Below are positions 35,250-43,672 of a DNA stretch of 64,000 nt, one piece after another. Each line of letters opens with the position of its first letter. Position 1 is the first letter of the stretch. This DNA comes from Neptunicoccus cionae (GTDB lineage Bacteria > Pseudomonadota > Alphaproteobacteria > Rhodobacterales > Rhodobacteraceae): positions 682,001 to 746,000 of the forward strand of contig NZ_PKOJ01000001.1 of the NCBI RefSeq assembly GCF_002860325.1, written 5' to 3'. Below the pieces are notes generated by a model. That model did not search any database, was not told the DNA's origin, and saw nothing but the letters and a program-made list of their open reading frames with translations. The translations under genes and the position numbers were made by a program.

Positions 35250-35963
35250 TCAGAGTTTGCGGAAGGTCATGTAATGGGGCGTGCGGCCTTCGCGCAGGGC
35301 TTTTTGTTCGTAGCGGGTGGAAATCCAGTCCGACCACGGTTTGCGCCAGTCCTCCGGACCTTCGGCCAGCCACTCGAAATCGTCCCGGTTCATCATTTGC
35401 TCCATCGTCTGGCGCACATAATCGGGAATATCCGTGGCAACGCGGAAAATCGCACCGGACTTCAGGCATTTTGCGAGAGGGTCCAGATGTTCCGGTGTCA
35501 CAAAGCGGCGGCGGTGGTGGCGTTTCTTCGGCCACGGATCGGGATAGAGCAGAAAGGCCCGCTCGATCGAGCCTTCGGGCAACACGTCCATCATGTCTCG
35601 CGCATCACCGGGATGCACCGCCAGATTGGTCACACCGGCCTTGCGGATCTTGCCCAGCAGGGTGGCAACGCCATTGATGTAAGGTTCGCAACCGATGATC
35701 CCCACATCGGGATTGCTGGCGGCCTGATGCACCACGTGCTCGCCACCGCCAAAGCCGACTTCCAGCCAGACCGGACGCGCGCCGAACAGGGCTTTCAGGT
35801 CCAGCGGTGTACGGTCGGGGTTTTCTTCCCATGTCACACCTTTCGGGGCCAGCCCCTCCAGATCTTCCGCCAGATAGCGTTCGTGGGACTGGTGCAGGCC
35901 CTTGCCCTTGGTGCGCCCGTAGAAGTTGCGCCACGGGGCGCCGGATACGTGTTTTTCTCTCAT
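35250..35963 (-). CDS. trmB: tRNA (guanine46-N7)-methyltransferase
   Basis: A 237-residue SAM-dependent methyltransferase that makes m7G46 in tRNA. Motifs: the SAM loop LEVGFGGGEHVVHQA, GCEPYINGVATLL, LLYPDPWPKKRHHRRRFV and SRYEQKALREGR-like STRYEQKALREGR. The ATG at 35963 starts MREKHVSGAPWRNFYGRTKGK, which fits the family; upstream in-frame codons lie in the metK terminator hairpin. No good ribosome site is visible, so initiation may be weak or leaderless. It follows metK, the source of its methyl donor. Confidence 0.92.
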   Translation of the reverse strand: MREKHVSGAPWRNFYGRTKGKGLHQSHERYLAEDLEGLAPKGVTWEENPDRTPLDLKALFGARPVWLEVGFGGGEHVVHQAASNPDVGIIGCEPYINGVATLLGKIRKAGVTNLAVHPGDARDMMDVLPEGSIERAFLLYPDPWPKKRHHRRRFVTPEHLDPLAKCLKSGAIFRVATDIPDYVRQTMEQMMNRDDFEWLAEGPEDWRKPWSDWISTRYEQKALREGRTPHYMTFRKL

Positions 35964-35975
35964 GGGAGGGGCGAT

Positions 35976-36008
35976 AAAACAAAAAGGCTCCGGACGCAAT
36001 CCGGAGCC
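35976..36008 (-). terminator. Rho-independent terminator between metK and trmB
   Basis: Stem GGCTCCGGA (35986-35994) and TCCGGAGCC (36000-36008), loop of five bases, followed on the minus strand by TTTTTGTTTT. It lies 41 bp after the metK stop and only about 20 bp before the trmB start, so it probably limits read-through into trmB. Confidence 0.88.
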
Positions 36009-36049
36009 TGTCTTTTGCTTCTGTTGCCCGAAGGCTGCGAAGTCGCGGT

Positions 36050-37216
36050 TTAAACGGCGCTTTTCAGAGCGTCGGTCAGGTCGGTGCGCTCCCAGCTGAA
36101 ACCGCCGTCTTCGGTCGCGGCGCGGCCGAAGTGGCCGTAAGCAGCCGTGCGCTGGTAAATCGGGCGGCGCAGTTGCAGATGCTCGATAATGCCCCGCGGT
36201 GTCAGGTCCATTGCCTGTGCCACAGCCTTTTCGATTTCAGCTTCGGGTACTTCGCCGGTGCCGTGGGTGTCACAATAGATCGACAGCGGTTTGGCAACGC
36301 CGATAGCGTATGACAGTTGCAGGGTACAGCGTTTCGCAAGACCCGCAGCAACCACGTTTTTCGCCAGATAGCGCGCAGCATAGGCCGCAGAACGGTCTAC
36401 CTTGGTCGGGTCTTTGCCTGAAAACGCGCCGCCACCGTGCGGCGCTGCGCCGCCATAGGTGTCTACAATGATCTTGCGTCCTGTCAGGCCCGCATCCCCG
36501 TCCGGCCCGCCAATGACAAATTTTCCTGTCGGGTTTACGTGCCATTCCGTTTCAGGTGAAATCCACCCGTCTGGCAGGGTTTTGCGGATATAGGGTTCAA
36601 CTACATCGCGCACATCCGCCGAAGACATGGAGTCATCGAGATGCTGGGTCGAGAGCACGATGGAGGTTACGCCGACAGGTTTGCCATCTACGTATTTCAC
36701 GGAGAGTTGGGATTTCGCGTCCGGACCAAGTTGCGGGGTGGCGCCAGAGTGGCGTGCTTCTGCCAGATCGCGCAGAACTGCGTGGCTGTAGTGAATCGGC
36801 GCAGGCATGAGTTCGGGGGTTTCCGAACAGGCATAGCCGAACATGATACCCTGATCACCTGCGCCGTCTTTGTCGACACCTTGGGCGATATGGGCGGATT
36901 GTTCGTGCAGCAGATTGTCGATCTCAACGGTTTCCCAGTGAAAGCCGTCTTGTTCATAGCCGATCTTCTTCACACAGTCGCGCACGATACCGTCAACGCT
37001 TTCCATGACCCCGGCAAGTTTATCCTTGGAAGCCAGCCCGACCTCACCGCCGATGACAACGCGGTTGGTGGTCGCAAAAGTTTCACAGGCCACACGGGCC
37101 ATTTCTTCCTCGCTCAGCAGAGCGTCGAGAATTGCATCTGAAATACGGTCACAAATTTTATCGGGATGGCCCTCGGAAACGGACTCCGAGGTAAAAAGGT
37201 AGTTATTTCGGGACAT
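36050..37216 (-). CDS. metK: S-adenosylmethionine synthetase
   Basis: A 388-residue enzyme that makes SAM from methionine and ATP. Motifs: [59 protein letters not shown] and [23 protein letters not shown]. The ATG at 37216 is six to seven bases after GGAG, which is itself part of the riboswitch pseudoknot upstream; the frame extends 17 codons into the leader but starts there would destroy that logic. A terminator follows the gene. Confidence 0.97.
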   Translation of the reverse strand: MSRNNYLFTSESVSEGHPDKICDRISDAILDALLSEEEMARVACETFATTNRVVIGGEVGLASKDKLAGVMESVDGIVRDCVKKIGYEQDGFHWETVEIDNLLHEQSAHIAQGVDKDGAGDQGIMFGYACSETPELMPAPIHYSHAVLRDLAEARHSGATPQLGPDAKSQLSVKYVDGKPVGVTSIVLSTQHLDDSMSSADVRDVVEPYIRKTLPDGWISPETEWHVNPTGKFVIGGPDGDAGLTGRKIIVDTYGGAAPHGGGAFSGKDPTKVDRSAAYAARYLAKNVVAAGLAKRCTLQLSYAIGVAKPLSIYCDTHGTGEVPEAEIEKAVAQAMDLTPRGIIEHLQLRRPIYQRTAAYGHFGRAATEDGGFSWERTDLTDALKSAV

Positions 37217-37220
37217 GTAG

Positions 37221-37265
37221 TGCTCCAGTTTGAAAGAATTTGCCACGTCAGGAAGCCGTTGTGAC
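37221..37265 (-). promoter_or_regulatory. SAM/SAH riboswitch in the metK leader
   Basis: The minus strand reads GTCACAACGGCTTCCTGACG, then TGGCAAATTCTTTCAAACTG, then GAGCA, ending 4 bases before the metK ATG. This matches the SAM/SAH riboswitch class known from Rhodobacterales metK leaders: GTCAC pairs with GTGGC (an imperfect version of GTGAC), the conserved ACGGCTTCCTG loop, a variable A/T-rich spacer, and a terminal GGAGCA. CTTCC in the loop can pair with GGAG of the ribosome site to form the pseudoknot. Ligand binding would hide the ribosome site and lower metK translation. Confidence 0.92.
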
Positions 37266-37278
37266 ATTCATTCCAAAA

Positions 37279-37307
37279 GGTCTATGGGGGGGCGTTGAGG
37301 AGGTCAA
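37279..37307 (-). promoter_or_regulatory. Candidate metK promoter overlapping the lnt stop codon
   Basis: On the minus strand, TTGACC (37307-37302) and TAGACC (37284-37279) are separated by 17 bp. Transcription would start about six bases later, just before the riboswitch. The -35 box includes the TGA stop codon of lnt. The -10 box is a weak match. Confidence 0.5.
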
Positions 37308-38809
37308 TGCCTATTAGAGGATTCACGTTCTTGTGCGCGGGGGCGTTTCAGCGCAGCGCCGGCTAGCAACAAAAGTGCCAGTGCGATCCAAAGTCGCTCT
37401 CCGAACCGGCTGTAAAGCGTCGGCGCAAGCGGTTCTGTCAGTCTCACGTCAGCAAAGCCGTCTGTATTGAGCGCCAGCGCCTGTAACACCTGTCCGTAAG
37501 GATCGATCATGGCAGAAACGCCGGTATTGGCAGCGCGGGCCAGTGGCAGCCCCTGTTCCACCGCACGGGCGCGGGCCTGGACAAGATGTTGGTAGGGGCC
37601 GGAAAAGCTGCCAAACCAAGCATCATTGGTGATGTGAAGTAGCCATTCAGGACGCTGACCCTGCACTTGGGCATAACCCGGAAAGATTGCTTCGTAGCAT
37701 ATCATGGGCAGGTAGGGTGGCAGGCCCGGCAGGTCGATCACGCGCGCACCGTCACCTGAGGCAAAGCCGGTGCCATCTTTTGCAGCCAAGCCATAGATGC
37801 CGAACTTTGCAGCAATATCGGCCATTGGCACATATTCGCCAAAGGGAACAAGGTGATGCTTGTCATAGGTCGCGGCTACATCACCATTTCTGTCCAGATG
37901 GATCAGCGTGTTATAAAGCTCCAGCCCGTCAGGGCGCTGGATGCCGCCAATGAACTGTGTGTCCTGCACGGCGGCGCGCACCATTTCCATGCCGCGCGGG
38001 TGTTCGCCGTAGGCAAAGGGCAGGGCGGTTTCGGGCCAGATCACCACATCCACCGGCGCGTTAAATCCGGCGGACAGGGACAGGCTGCGCTGGAAGAAGC
38101 GGGCCACGTGATCGGGGTGCCATTTCAGGCGTTGTTCTGCGTTGGGTTGTACCAGCCGCAGGGTAACATCGCGAAGAGGGACCGGATCATCCGGCAGCCG
38201 CGCCGCGCCAATTCCCCAGACGGCCAGCAGCGCACCGACCAGAGTTGCGCCCCGAAGCCAGCGGTTCGACCACAATAAGGGCAGCACGCCAATGGCAAGC
38301 GTCAGCATTCCCAGACCATGTGGACCCACAAAGGCGAGAAGTTGGAACACTGGCGTATCCGACCACACATAGGCCAGCAAGCCCCAGGGAAAGCCGGTGA
38401 ATACATGGGCGCGCAGGAATTCTGCCAGCGTCAGGCTCGCTACCAGCGCCATAAGTCGCGCCTTTCCGGTGAATTGTGCGGCGACACCAAATCCGAGCCC
38501 CCAGAACAGCCCCAAACCCACCGCCAGAAACAGCAGGGCGAACGGGGCCATCCAGCCGTAAACTTCGGGCTCGACAAAGAAAGGTTCCACAATCCAGAAC
38601 ATGGAGCCCGCAAAATACGCTGTACCCGCCAGCCAGCCGAGCCGGAAGCCCGAGAGCCAGTTTGGTGTGCGCAGCAATAAGCCCCCCAGTACGGGCAACC
38701 CGACAACGACACCAATCGGGAAGGAAAACGGGGCCTGCCCCAAGGCCAGCAACAGCCCGGCACACAGGATCAGCGCCTGAGACTGCCACTTGCCCAAGGG
38801 TTTAGACAC
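37304..38809 (-). CDS. lnt: Apolipoprotein N-acyltransferase
   Basis: A 501-residue inner-membrane enzyme that adds the third acyl chain to lipoproteins. The first 200 residues hold several transmembrane helices (ALILCAGLLLALGQAPFSFPIG and so on); the nitrilase domain carries the catalytic triad: Glu in VIWPETALPFAYG, Lys in TYDKHHLVPFGEYVP and Cys in PMICYEAIFPG. A C-terminal helix (LWIALALLLLAGAAL) precedes the basic tail. The start overlaps the end of corC by 8 bp. Confidence 0.95.
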   Translation of the reverse strand: MSKPLGKWQSQALILCAGLLLALGQAPFSFPIGVVVGLPVLGGLLLRTPNWLSGFRLGWLAGTAYFAGSMFWIVEPFFVEPEVYGWMAPFALLFLAVGLGLFWGLGFGVAAQFTGKARLMALVASLTLAEFLRAHVFTGFPWGLLAYVWSDTPVFQLLAFVGPHGLGMLTLAIGVLPLLWSNRWLRGATLVGALLAVWGIGAARLPDDPVPLRDVTLRLVQPNAEQRLKWHPDHVARFFQRSLSLSAGFNAPVDVVIWPETALPFAYGEHPRGMEMVRAAVQDTQFIGGIQRPDGLELYNTLIHLDRNGDVAATYDKHHLVPFGEYVPMADIAAKFGIYGLAAKDGTGFASGDGARVIDLPGLPPYLPMICYEAIFPGYAQVQGQRPEWLLHITNDAWFGSFSGPYQHLVQARARAVEQGLPLARAANTGVSAMIDPYGQVLQALALNTDGFADVRLTEPLAPTLYSRFGERLWIALALLLLAGAALKRPRAQERESSNRH

Positions 38810-39668
38810 GTGCAGGGTCGCGGGTCACACGCAGGCGTTTGATCCGGCGGGGATCTGCATCGATGATCTCGAATTCGATGCCGCTCGGGTGGGGGATGAT
38901 TTCCCCTTTTGCCGGAACGCGGCCCGTCAGCATGAAAACAAGGCCGCCAAGCGTATCGATTTCCTCGCCGTCATCATCTGCAAGAGATCCCATATCGAGC
39001 ATCTGTTCGAACTCCGACAGGGAAGCGCGGGACTGCGCAAGATAGACGCCGGGTTTTTCCTCTGCCCACATGACATCCTCTTCGGTGTCATGTTCGTCGA
39101 CGATTTCCCCGAGCACGGTTTCCACCAGATCCTCGATCGTTAACAGTCCATCTACCCCGCCATACTCGTCGATGACGAGAGCCATGTGAATCCGGTCTGC
39201 CTGCATTTTCTGCAACAACACACCGATGGCCATTGAGGGTGGAGCGAAGAGCAACGGTCGCAGCATCGGTTTGATCGCAAAATCCCTGCCGGTACCGTTA
39301 AACCCGTATTTCAGGGCGAAATCTTTCAGGTGGATAAAGCCGACAGGATTGTCGAGCTGGTCCTTATAGACCGGCAACCGTGAATAACCGCTTTCCTTGA
39401 ACACCTTTACAAGCTCGTTCAGCTCGATGTCCTGGGAAACGGCGGTCACATCCGCACGGGGCACGGCAACATCTTCCAGCCGCATGAATTGCAAGTTGCG
39501 CAAATCACCCGTGGGCAGGTTGGATTGTTCCAGTGTTTCCGGTGTTTCAATAAGGTCCGGGGATTTTGTCCCGGAAAAGAGGCGCTTGAAAAAGCCGCCT
39601 GTCTGGTCCTGATCCTCGGACTGCGCGCCAGGCGCTGCCCCAGAAGATCCGTCGATTGTGTCGCCCAT
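38802..39668 (-). CDS. corC: CorC/HlyC-family CBS-domain protein
   Basis: A 288-residue cytoplasmic protein with two CBS repeats (VPRADVTAVSQDIELNELVKVFKESGYSRLPVYKD, and FAPPSMAIGVLLQKMQADRIHMALVIDEYGGVDGLLTIEDLVETVLGEI) and a C-terminal CorC/HlyC transporter-associated domain ending KRLRV. It is linked to magnesium/cobalt homeostasis or to lnt function by its constant position in the ybeY-corC-lnt unit. The ATG at 39668 follows AGGAG at very short spacing; the frame runs 45 codons further upstream into the ybeY 3' region, which is less likely coding. Confidence 0.9.
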   Translation of the reverse strand: MGDTIDGSSGAAPGAQSEDQDQTGGFFKRLFSGTKSPDLIETPETLEQSNLPTGDLRNLQFMRLEDVAVPRADVTAVSQDIELNELVKVFKESGYSRLPVYKDQLDNPVGFIHLKDFALKYGFNGTGRDFAIKPMLRPLLFAPPSMAIGVLLQKMQADRIHMALVIDEYGGVDGLLTIEDLVETVLGEIVDEHDTEEDVMWAEEKPGVYLAQSRASLSEFEQMLDMGSLADDDGEEIDTLGGLVFMLTGRVPAKGEIIPHPSGIEFEIIDADPRRIKRLRVTRDPARV

Positions 39669-39708
39669 GGCTCCTATCCGAAAAACGCGCCTGAAAAGCG
39701 GCGCGGGG

Positions 39709-40215
39709 TTAATATGGGTCTGCAATGCCCAAAGATGCAAGTATCTTCGTCTCCAAACCTTCCATCCGTGCTGCATCTGCATCGGTTTCATGATCGAAAC
39801 CAAGTAAATGCAGACACGAATGTGCCAACAGATGGGTCAGGTGGTCTTCAAATTCAAGTTTTCCGGCCTCGGCTTCTTTCAGGCAGGTGTCATAAGACAC
39901 GGCAATGTCGCCCAGTTCGCTGTCCATCGGGTTGGTCAGAATGTCAGGCGGGGGGGCGGGCTCGTCGCCTTCAACCAGCGGAGCGAGTTCAAACGCAGGC
40001 CATGACAGAACATTGGTCGGGGCCGGTTTGCCGCGAAATTCCGCGTTCAGTTCGGCGATCCGTGCATCATCACAGGCGAGCACCGAAACCTCGTAACCCT
40101 TGCCTGACAGCCCGCGCTCGGCAAAAACCGCACCGATCGCACGGTTGCATAAACGGGTGAGCGGCACGTCGTTCCAGCGTTCGTCCTCTATCAGGACATC
40201 AATACTTGCGGGCAC
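39709..40215 (-). CDS. ybeY: Endoribonuclease YbeY
   Basis: A 168-residue single-strand endoribonuclease for 16S rRNA 3'-end maturation and ribosome quality control. The zinc site H-x3-H-x5-H appears as HSCLHLLGFDH, with TNVLSWP and the ELGDIAVS strand upstream. In most homologs the first His is followed by Gly; here it is followed by Ser. An acidic insertion (VEGDEPAPPPD) lies before ELGDI, as in other alphaproteobacteria. It starts 3 bp after phoH's stop. Confidence 0.93.
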   Translation of the reverse strand: MPASIDVLIEDERWNDVPLTRLCNRAIGAVFAERGLSGKGYEVSVLACDDARIAELNAEFRGKPAPTNVLSWPAFELAPLVEGDEPAPPPDILTNPMDSELGDIAVSYDTCLKEAEAGKLEFEDHLTHLLAHSCLHLLGFDHETDADAARMEGLETKILASLGIADPY

Positions 40216-40218
40216 GGG

Positions 40219-41238
40219 TCAGCCGCCGGTCTTGGCGTGTTTGTCATAGGCTTGGATGATCCGTGCCACCATCGGGTGACGAACCACGTCTTCGGCCTTG
40301 AACTTGGTCATTCCGACACCCTTGACGCCTTGCAACACCCTTTCCGCCTCGACCAGTCCGCTCGGGACGCCGCGGGGCAGGTCAACCTGTGTGGTGTCAC
40401 CGGTGATCGCCATATGGCTGCCTTCACCCATGCGCGTCAGGAACATTTTCATCTGCATGGTCGTGGCATTTTGCGCTTCGTCCAGCACGATAAAGGAATT
40501 GGACAGGGTGCGGCCACGCATGAACGCAAGCGGGGCAATTTCAATCCGTTTTTCTTCGATCAGTTTGGCCACCTGTTTGGCTGGCAGGAAATCGTTCAGC
40601 GCATCATAAAGCGGCTGCATGTAGGGATCGACCTTGTCCTTCATGTCGCCGGGCAGAAAACCCAGACGCTCGCCTGCTTCTACCGCCGGACGGCTGAGAA
40701 GAATACGATCCACATGGCCTTCAATGAACATGGAAACACCAGCCGCCACCGCGAGATAGGTCTTGCCCGTGCCCGCCGGTCCCAAACCGAATACAAGTTC
40801 GTTCTTGAAAAGGTTCTGCACATAGGCCCGCTGTGTAACGGTGCGGGGTTCGACTGTTTTCTTGCGGGTGCGGATTTCGTAGCCGCCTCCCGGAAACATC
40901 TCTTTCTGATCGCCTGCACGGTTTCCCGTGTTCTGCTCTGCCCGACCCATACGGATCGCGGCATCAATGTCACCCGCTTCCACGTCGCGGCCCTGTTCCA
41001 GCCGCTGGTAAAGCATTTGCAGGGCCTCCCGCGAACGAAACACCGCATCGGTTTCGCCGTGCACATCCAGTTCGTTGCCACGACGGATGATTTGCACGCC
41101 AAGGGCGGATTCGATTTGGGTGAGGTTCTTGTCAAATTCGCCGCAAAGATCAATCAGCAGGCGGTTGTCAGGGAAAATCAGATTGCTTTCGGGGTCGCCG
41201 GCCGAAATGTCCGGCACCATCGGGGCGGTTGTCGCCAA
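40219..41238 (-). CDS. phoH: PhoH-like ATPase
   Basis: A 339-residue protein with an N-terminal KH-like part (residues 30-90) and a C-terminal P-loop ATPase: Walker A FGLGPAGTGKTYLAVAAGV, ILLSRPAVEAGERLGFLPGD, Walker B FIVLDEAQN and ITGDTTQVDLP. Members associate with RNA metabolism, and the neighbour YbeY supports an RNA role. It heads the phoH-ybeY-corC-lnt unit; miaB, which usually precedes it, is 4.1 kb away behind accessory genes. Confidence 0.93.
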   Translation of the reverse strand: MATTAPMVPDISAGDPESNLIFPDNRLLIDLCGEFDKNLTQIESALGVQIIRRGNELDVHGETDAVFRSREALQMLYQRLEQGRDVEAGDIDAAIRMGRAEQNTGNRAGDQKEMFPGGGYEIRTRKKTVEPRTVTQRAYVQNLFKNELVFGLGPAGTGKTYLAVAAGVSMFIEGHVDRILLSRPAVEAGERLGFLPGDMKDKVDPYMQPLYDALNDFLPAKQVAKLIEEKRIEIAPLAFMRGRTLSNSFIVLDEAQNATTMQMKMFLTRMGEGSHMAITGDTTQVDLPRGVPSGLVEAERVLQGVKGVGMTKFKAEDVVRHPMVARIIQAYDKHAKTGG

Positions 41239-41379
41239 AGAAGTCTCCTAAGTCAAAGCGTGAACCTATTAGCTACATGGTGCAAAAACCCACCGTCCAC
41301 CGCAAGGGTCAATTCTCCTTATAGGCGGAAATTCACAAGAAAATGCGATGGCCTCTCGGGAAGGTGATGCAAGCCCCTG

Positions 41380-41952
41380 TTAGCCGATGTTCGCTTTGCC
41401 CAGCACCCGGCCTGTGGCCGACGTGAGAACGGATATCAACAGCAGGGCCATACCGGCTGTGATCAGCCCGAATTTCAGTACTGCGAAGGCCGAATAGGGC
41501 AAGGCCAGCCAATCTGCAAACCCTGTCGGGTTTACAAGCATGACGAAGGACCATCCGTTTTCGATCATGTCGCTGATGCCACCAAGCACAAAGGATAGTC
41601 CGGCCAGCACACCCGCCTTCCGCCCGAGACTTCCTTCTCTGCCGAGCCGTGCCAGCAGGGTGCAGACAAACAGGCCGATTCCCAGAAACCCGAGGATGAA
41701 TGCAAAATCAATCAGCTGTGTTCTTGTGTAGATATCCAGTGTGCCCGCCTCGGACATAATGGCGTAATAGCCCTTGATAGTCTCCCCGCTGAAGGAGGTC
41801 TGTCCGGTCATGTAATCGACCGGATGCTTTGAAGCAGCATAGCTGGCATCAAGTTTCCCTTTCGTCCACTGGAACCAAAAAATTGAAAAGACAGCCAAAG
41901 CCCCGTGTGCGGGCAAGGGCAGGCCGGTAATGCGACTAAAAGAACGAAACAT
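41380..41952 (-). CDS. Multi-pass membrane protein, possible MarR-regulated target
   Basis: A 190-residue integral membrane protein I do not recognise. About four transmembrane helices are visible: an N-terminal one (AHGALAVFSIFWFQW), DFAFILGFLGIGLFVCTLLA, AGVLAGLSFVLGGISDMIE, and the last (LKFGLITAGMALLLISVLTSA). A soluble stretch with SKHPVDYMTGQTSFSG lies after the first helix. The ATG at 41952 is preceded by GGAG six bases upstream; the frame goes back 19 codons into the operator region. It is divergent from a MarR regulator with a shared 69-bp promoter gap, so regulation by that protein is likely. Confidence 0.7.
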   Translation of the reverse strand: MFRSFSRITGLPLPAHGALAVFSIFWFQWTKGKLDASYAASKHPVDYMTGQTSFSGETIKGYYAIMSEAGTLDIYTRTQLIDFAFILGFLGIGLFVCTLLARLGREGSLGRKAGVLAGLSFVLGGISDMIENGWSFVMLVNPTGFADWLALPYSAFAVLKFGLITAGMALLLISVLTSATGRVLGKANIG

Positions 41953-41964
41953 GATATCTCCATT

Positions 41965-42002
41965 TGTATTCCTTGGAATGTATGTACATTCTGCGGAATA
42001 TA
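41965..42002. promoter_or_regulatory. Array of four alternating half-sites in the MarR divergent promoter
   Basis: Four 8-bp half-sites lie end to end with 2-bp spacers: TGTATTCC (41965-41972), GGAATGTA (41975-41982), TACATTCT (41985-41992) and GGAATATA (41995-42002). Their orientation alternates, so neighbouring pairs form three overlapping palindromes; the middle one (GAATGTA-TG-TACATTC) has perfect 7-bp arms. The array covers about half of the 69-bp gap and overlaps a TATAAT (41999-42004) that could be the -10 box of the MarR gene. It is the obvious operator for the MarR protein encoded next to it. Confidence 0.8.
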
Positions 42003-42021
42003 ATTTCAAGAGGATTCTCTC

Positions 42022-42477
42022 GTGGCGGAGTTAACTGGCCCTATTGTTGCGGAATGTGCGACATGGCTCTCTATTGTCAGCAAGCTGTTCAATACCCGTA
42101 TGGGGGAATTGCTGGCACCCCACGGGTTGACGCCCGGACAGTTCAGTATCCTGCATCACCTGACGAGACAGCGACTGGAGGGAGAGCACAGTATTTCCCA
42201 AATCGCTGCGGCGGTGGAAGTCGAGCAACCGGCGGTTACGAAAACCATCAGCAAGTTCCAGAACCTCGGACTTGTGGAAATCGTGGCACACCCAAGCGAC
42301 AAACGCTCGAAACTGGTGCGTCCGACGCCAGAGGCTGACAGGCTGCTCGGGGCAATCTATCAGAATATCGGTCCGGACCTTTTTAAGGTTTTTAACAGCC
42401 TGAATGGCACGGATATCGAAGGTTTTGCAGCGCAGTTGAAAACGCTCGGCCAGTGGATGGATAAAAACCGGCTGTGA
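42022..42477 (+). CDS. MarR-family transcriptional regulator
   Basis: A 151-residue winged-helix regulator. The recognition region reads HSISQIAAAVEVEQPAVTKTISKFQNLGLVEI, followed by the wing with PSDKRSKLVRPTPEADRLL, the standard MarR D-x-R wing signature. The flanking helices (WLSIVSKLFNTRMGELLAPHGLTPGQFSILHHL) form the dimer interface. The start is GTG at 42022, about eight bases after AAGAGG. It probably represses itself and the divergent membrane protein through the half-site array. The inducer is unknown. Confidence 0.88.
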   Translation: MAELTGPIVAECATWLSIVSKLFNTRMGELLAPHGLTPGQFSILHHLTRQRLEGEHSISQIAAAVEVEQPAVTKTISKFQNLGLVEIVAHPSDKRSKLVRPTPEADRLLGAIYQNIGPDLFKVFNSLNGTDIEGFAAQLKTLGQWMDKNRL

Positions 42478-42530
42478 TCGTGCTAAAAAAAACACCTGTA
42501 CTCTGCAAAAGGGGAAGTTCGGGTTCGGGA

Positions 42531-43601
42531 CTATCCGGAAATCGAAATCGCAATTTTGCCCATATGTGATTTTTCAAGGAAGGCTTCCTGCGCAGCGGGC
42601 AATTCCCGCAGGGTATAGGTTTCGGCAACGACAGGCCGGATTTTCCCTGCTTCAATATAGCTGACAAGGTCATTGAACACGCGGGGATCCTGCCGTGTGC
42701 TGCCGATGAGCGTCAGATCCTTTAGATAAAGGGTGCGCAGGTCCAACTCGACAATCGGTCCGGCAATTGCACCGGACGTCACATAACGGCCATGTGGTGC
42801 CAGAGTATCCAGCAATTCGGGCCAGCGGGTGCCGCCCACCAGATCGAGCACCACATCAAAAGAGTCGGAGCCAAAAGCTTCGTCGCGCAGCAGCGTGGCA
42901 TCTGCGCCAAGCGCTTTCAGGGCTGCTGTTTTGGATGCGCTTGTGATGGCTGTTACATGAGCGCCGCGCCGTTTTGCAAGCTGTACCGCGGCAGAACCCA
43001 CCCCGCCGGATGCGCCTGTGACAAGCACCCGTTCCGCGCCAACTCCGGCACGCTGGATCATCCCTTCGGCGGTAGAGAAGGCACAGGGAAAAGAAGCGAG
43101 GTCCGTATCGTTTAACGAGCTATCGATCTTAACTGCATTTTCCGAACCGACAGTAGTGTATTCGGCAAAAACGCCATCCCTTTCAGATCCGAACGTCACG
43201 AGCGAATCCGGTGCTGCACCTTTTGGGTGGTACATGGGGCGGACAAGAACGCGCTCTCCGATCCGCGAAGGGTCAACGTCTTCCCCCACGGCGATGATTT
43301 CGCCGCAGCAGTCTGCGCCCTGAATGCGCGGGAACTCCAGCGCCCCCGACCAGCCACCATCAGCGTCCGATGCACCGTCATAGCCTGTGGTGGCCGCAGA
43401 GCCGGTATCGCCGCGAACGGATTTTGAATACCAGCCGGTGCGGGTGTTCACGTCCGTGTTGTTCACCGCTGATGCGCCGACACGGATCAGTACCTCGCCC
43501 GCGCCGGCATTCGGGACCGGCACATCTTCGCGCCATTCCAGTTTATCCAATCCGCCGTGGCCTGTCAGGACGACAGCTTTCATTGTTTCAGGGATAGCCA
43601 T
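42531..43601 (-). CDS. Alcohol-dehydrogenase-family oxidoreductase (MDR)
   Basis: A 356-residue medium-chain dehydrogenase/reductase. It has an N-terminal GroES-like domain (GAGEVLIRVGASAVNNTDVNTRTGWY), a CCGEIIAVGEDV motif, the nucleotide-binding VLVTGASGGVGSAAVQLAKRRGA, and DVVLDLVGG. An insertion of about 30 residues after the first domain (RGDTGSAATTGYDGASDADGG) is unlike simple quinone reductases. The gene is divergent from a TetR regulator with twin palindromes between them, so it is probably an inducible detoxification enzyme for a reactive aldehyde, enone or quinone. Substrate not known. Confidence 0.85.
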   Translation of the reverse strand: MAIPETMKAVVLTGHGGLDKLEWREDVPVPNAGAGEVLIRVGASAVNNTDVNTRTGWYSKSVRGDTGSAATTGYDGASDADGGWSGALEFPRIQGADCCGEIIAVGEDVDPSRIGERVLVRPMYHPKGAAPDSLVTFGSERDGVFAEYTTVGSENAVKIDSSLNDTDLASFPCAFSTAEGMIQRAGVGAERVLVTGASGGVGSAAVQLAKRRGAHVTAITSASKTAALKALGADATLLRDEAFGSDSFDVVLDLVGGTRWPELLDTLAPHGRYVTSGAIAGPIVELDLRTLYLKDLTLIGSTRQDPRVFNDLVSYIEAGKIRPVVAETYTLRELPAAQEAFLEKSHMGKIAISISG

Positions 43602-43615
43602 GGGGGCAGTACTCC

Positions 43616-43665
43616 GATGTAGAATGGTTGCTCTACTTGCGCGGGTAGAGGAAACCTTCTACATC
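43616..43665. promoter_or_regulatory. Twin palindromic operators between the alcohol dehydrogenase and TetR genes
   Basis: Two copies of an 18-bp palindrome of the form GTAGAR-N6-YTCTAC lie at 43619-43636 and 43645-43662, centres 26 bp apart. The pair is itself symmetric: GATGTAGAA (43616-43624) is the exact inverse of TTCTACATC (43657-43665). They fill most of the 71-bp divergent gap and are the likely binding sites for the TetR protein encoded at 43673. Confidence 0.8.
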
Positions 43666-43672
43666 GTCAACC

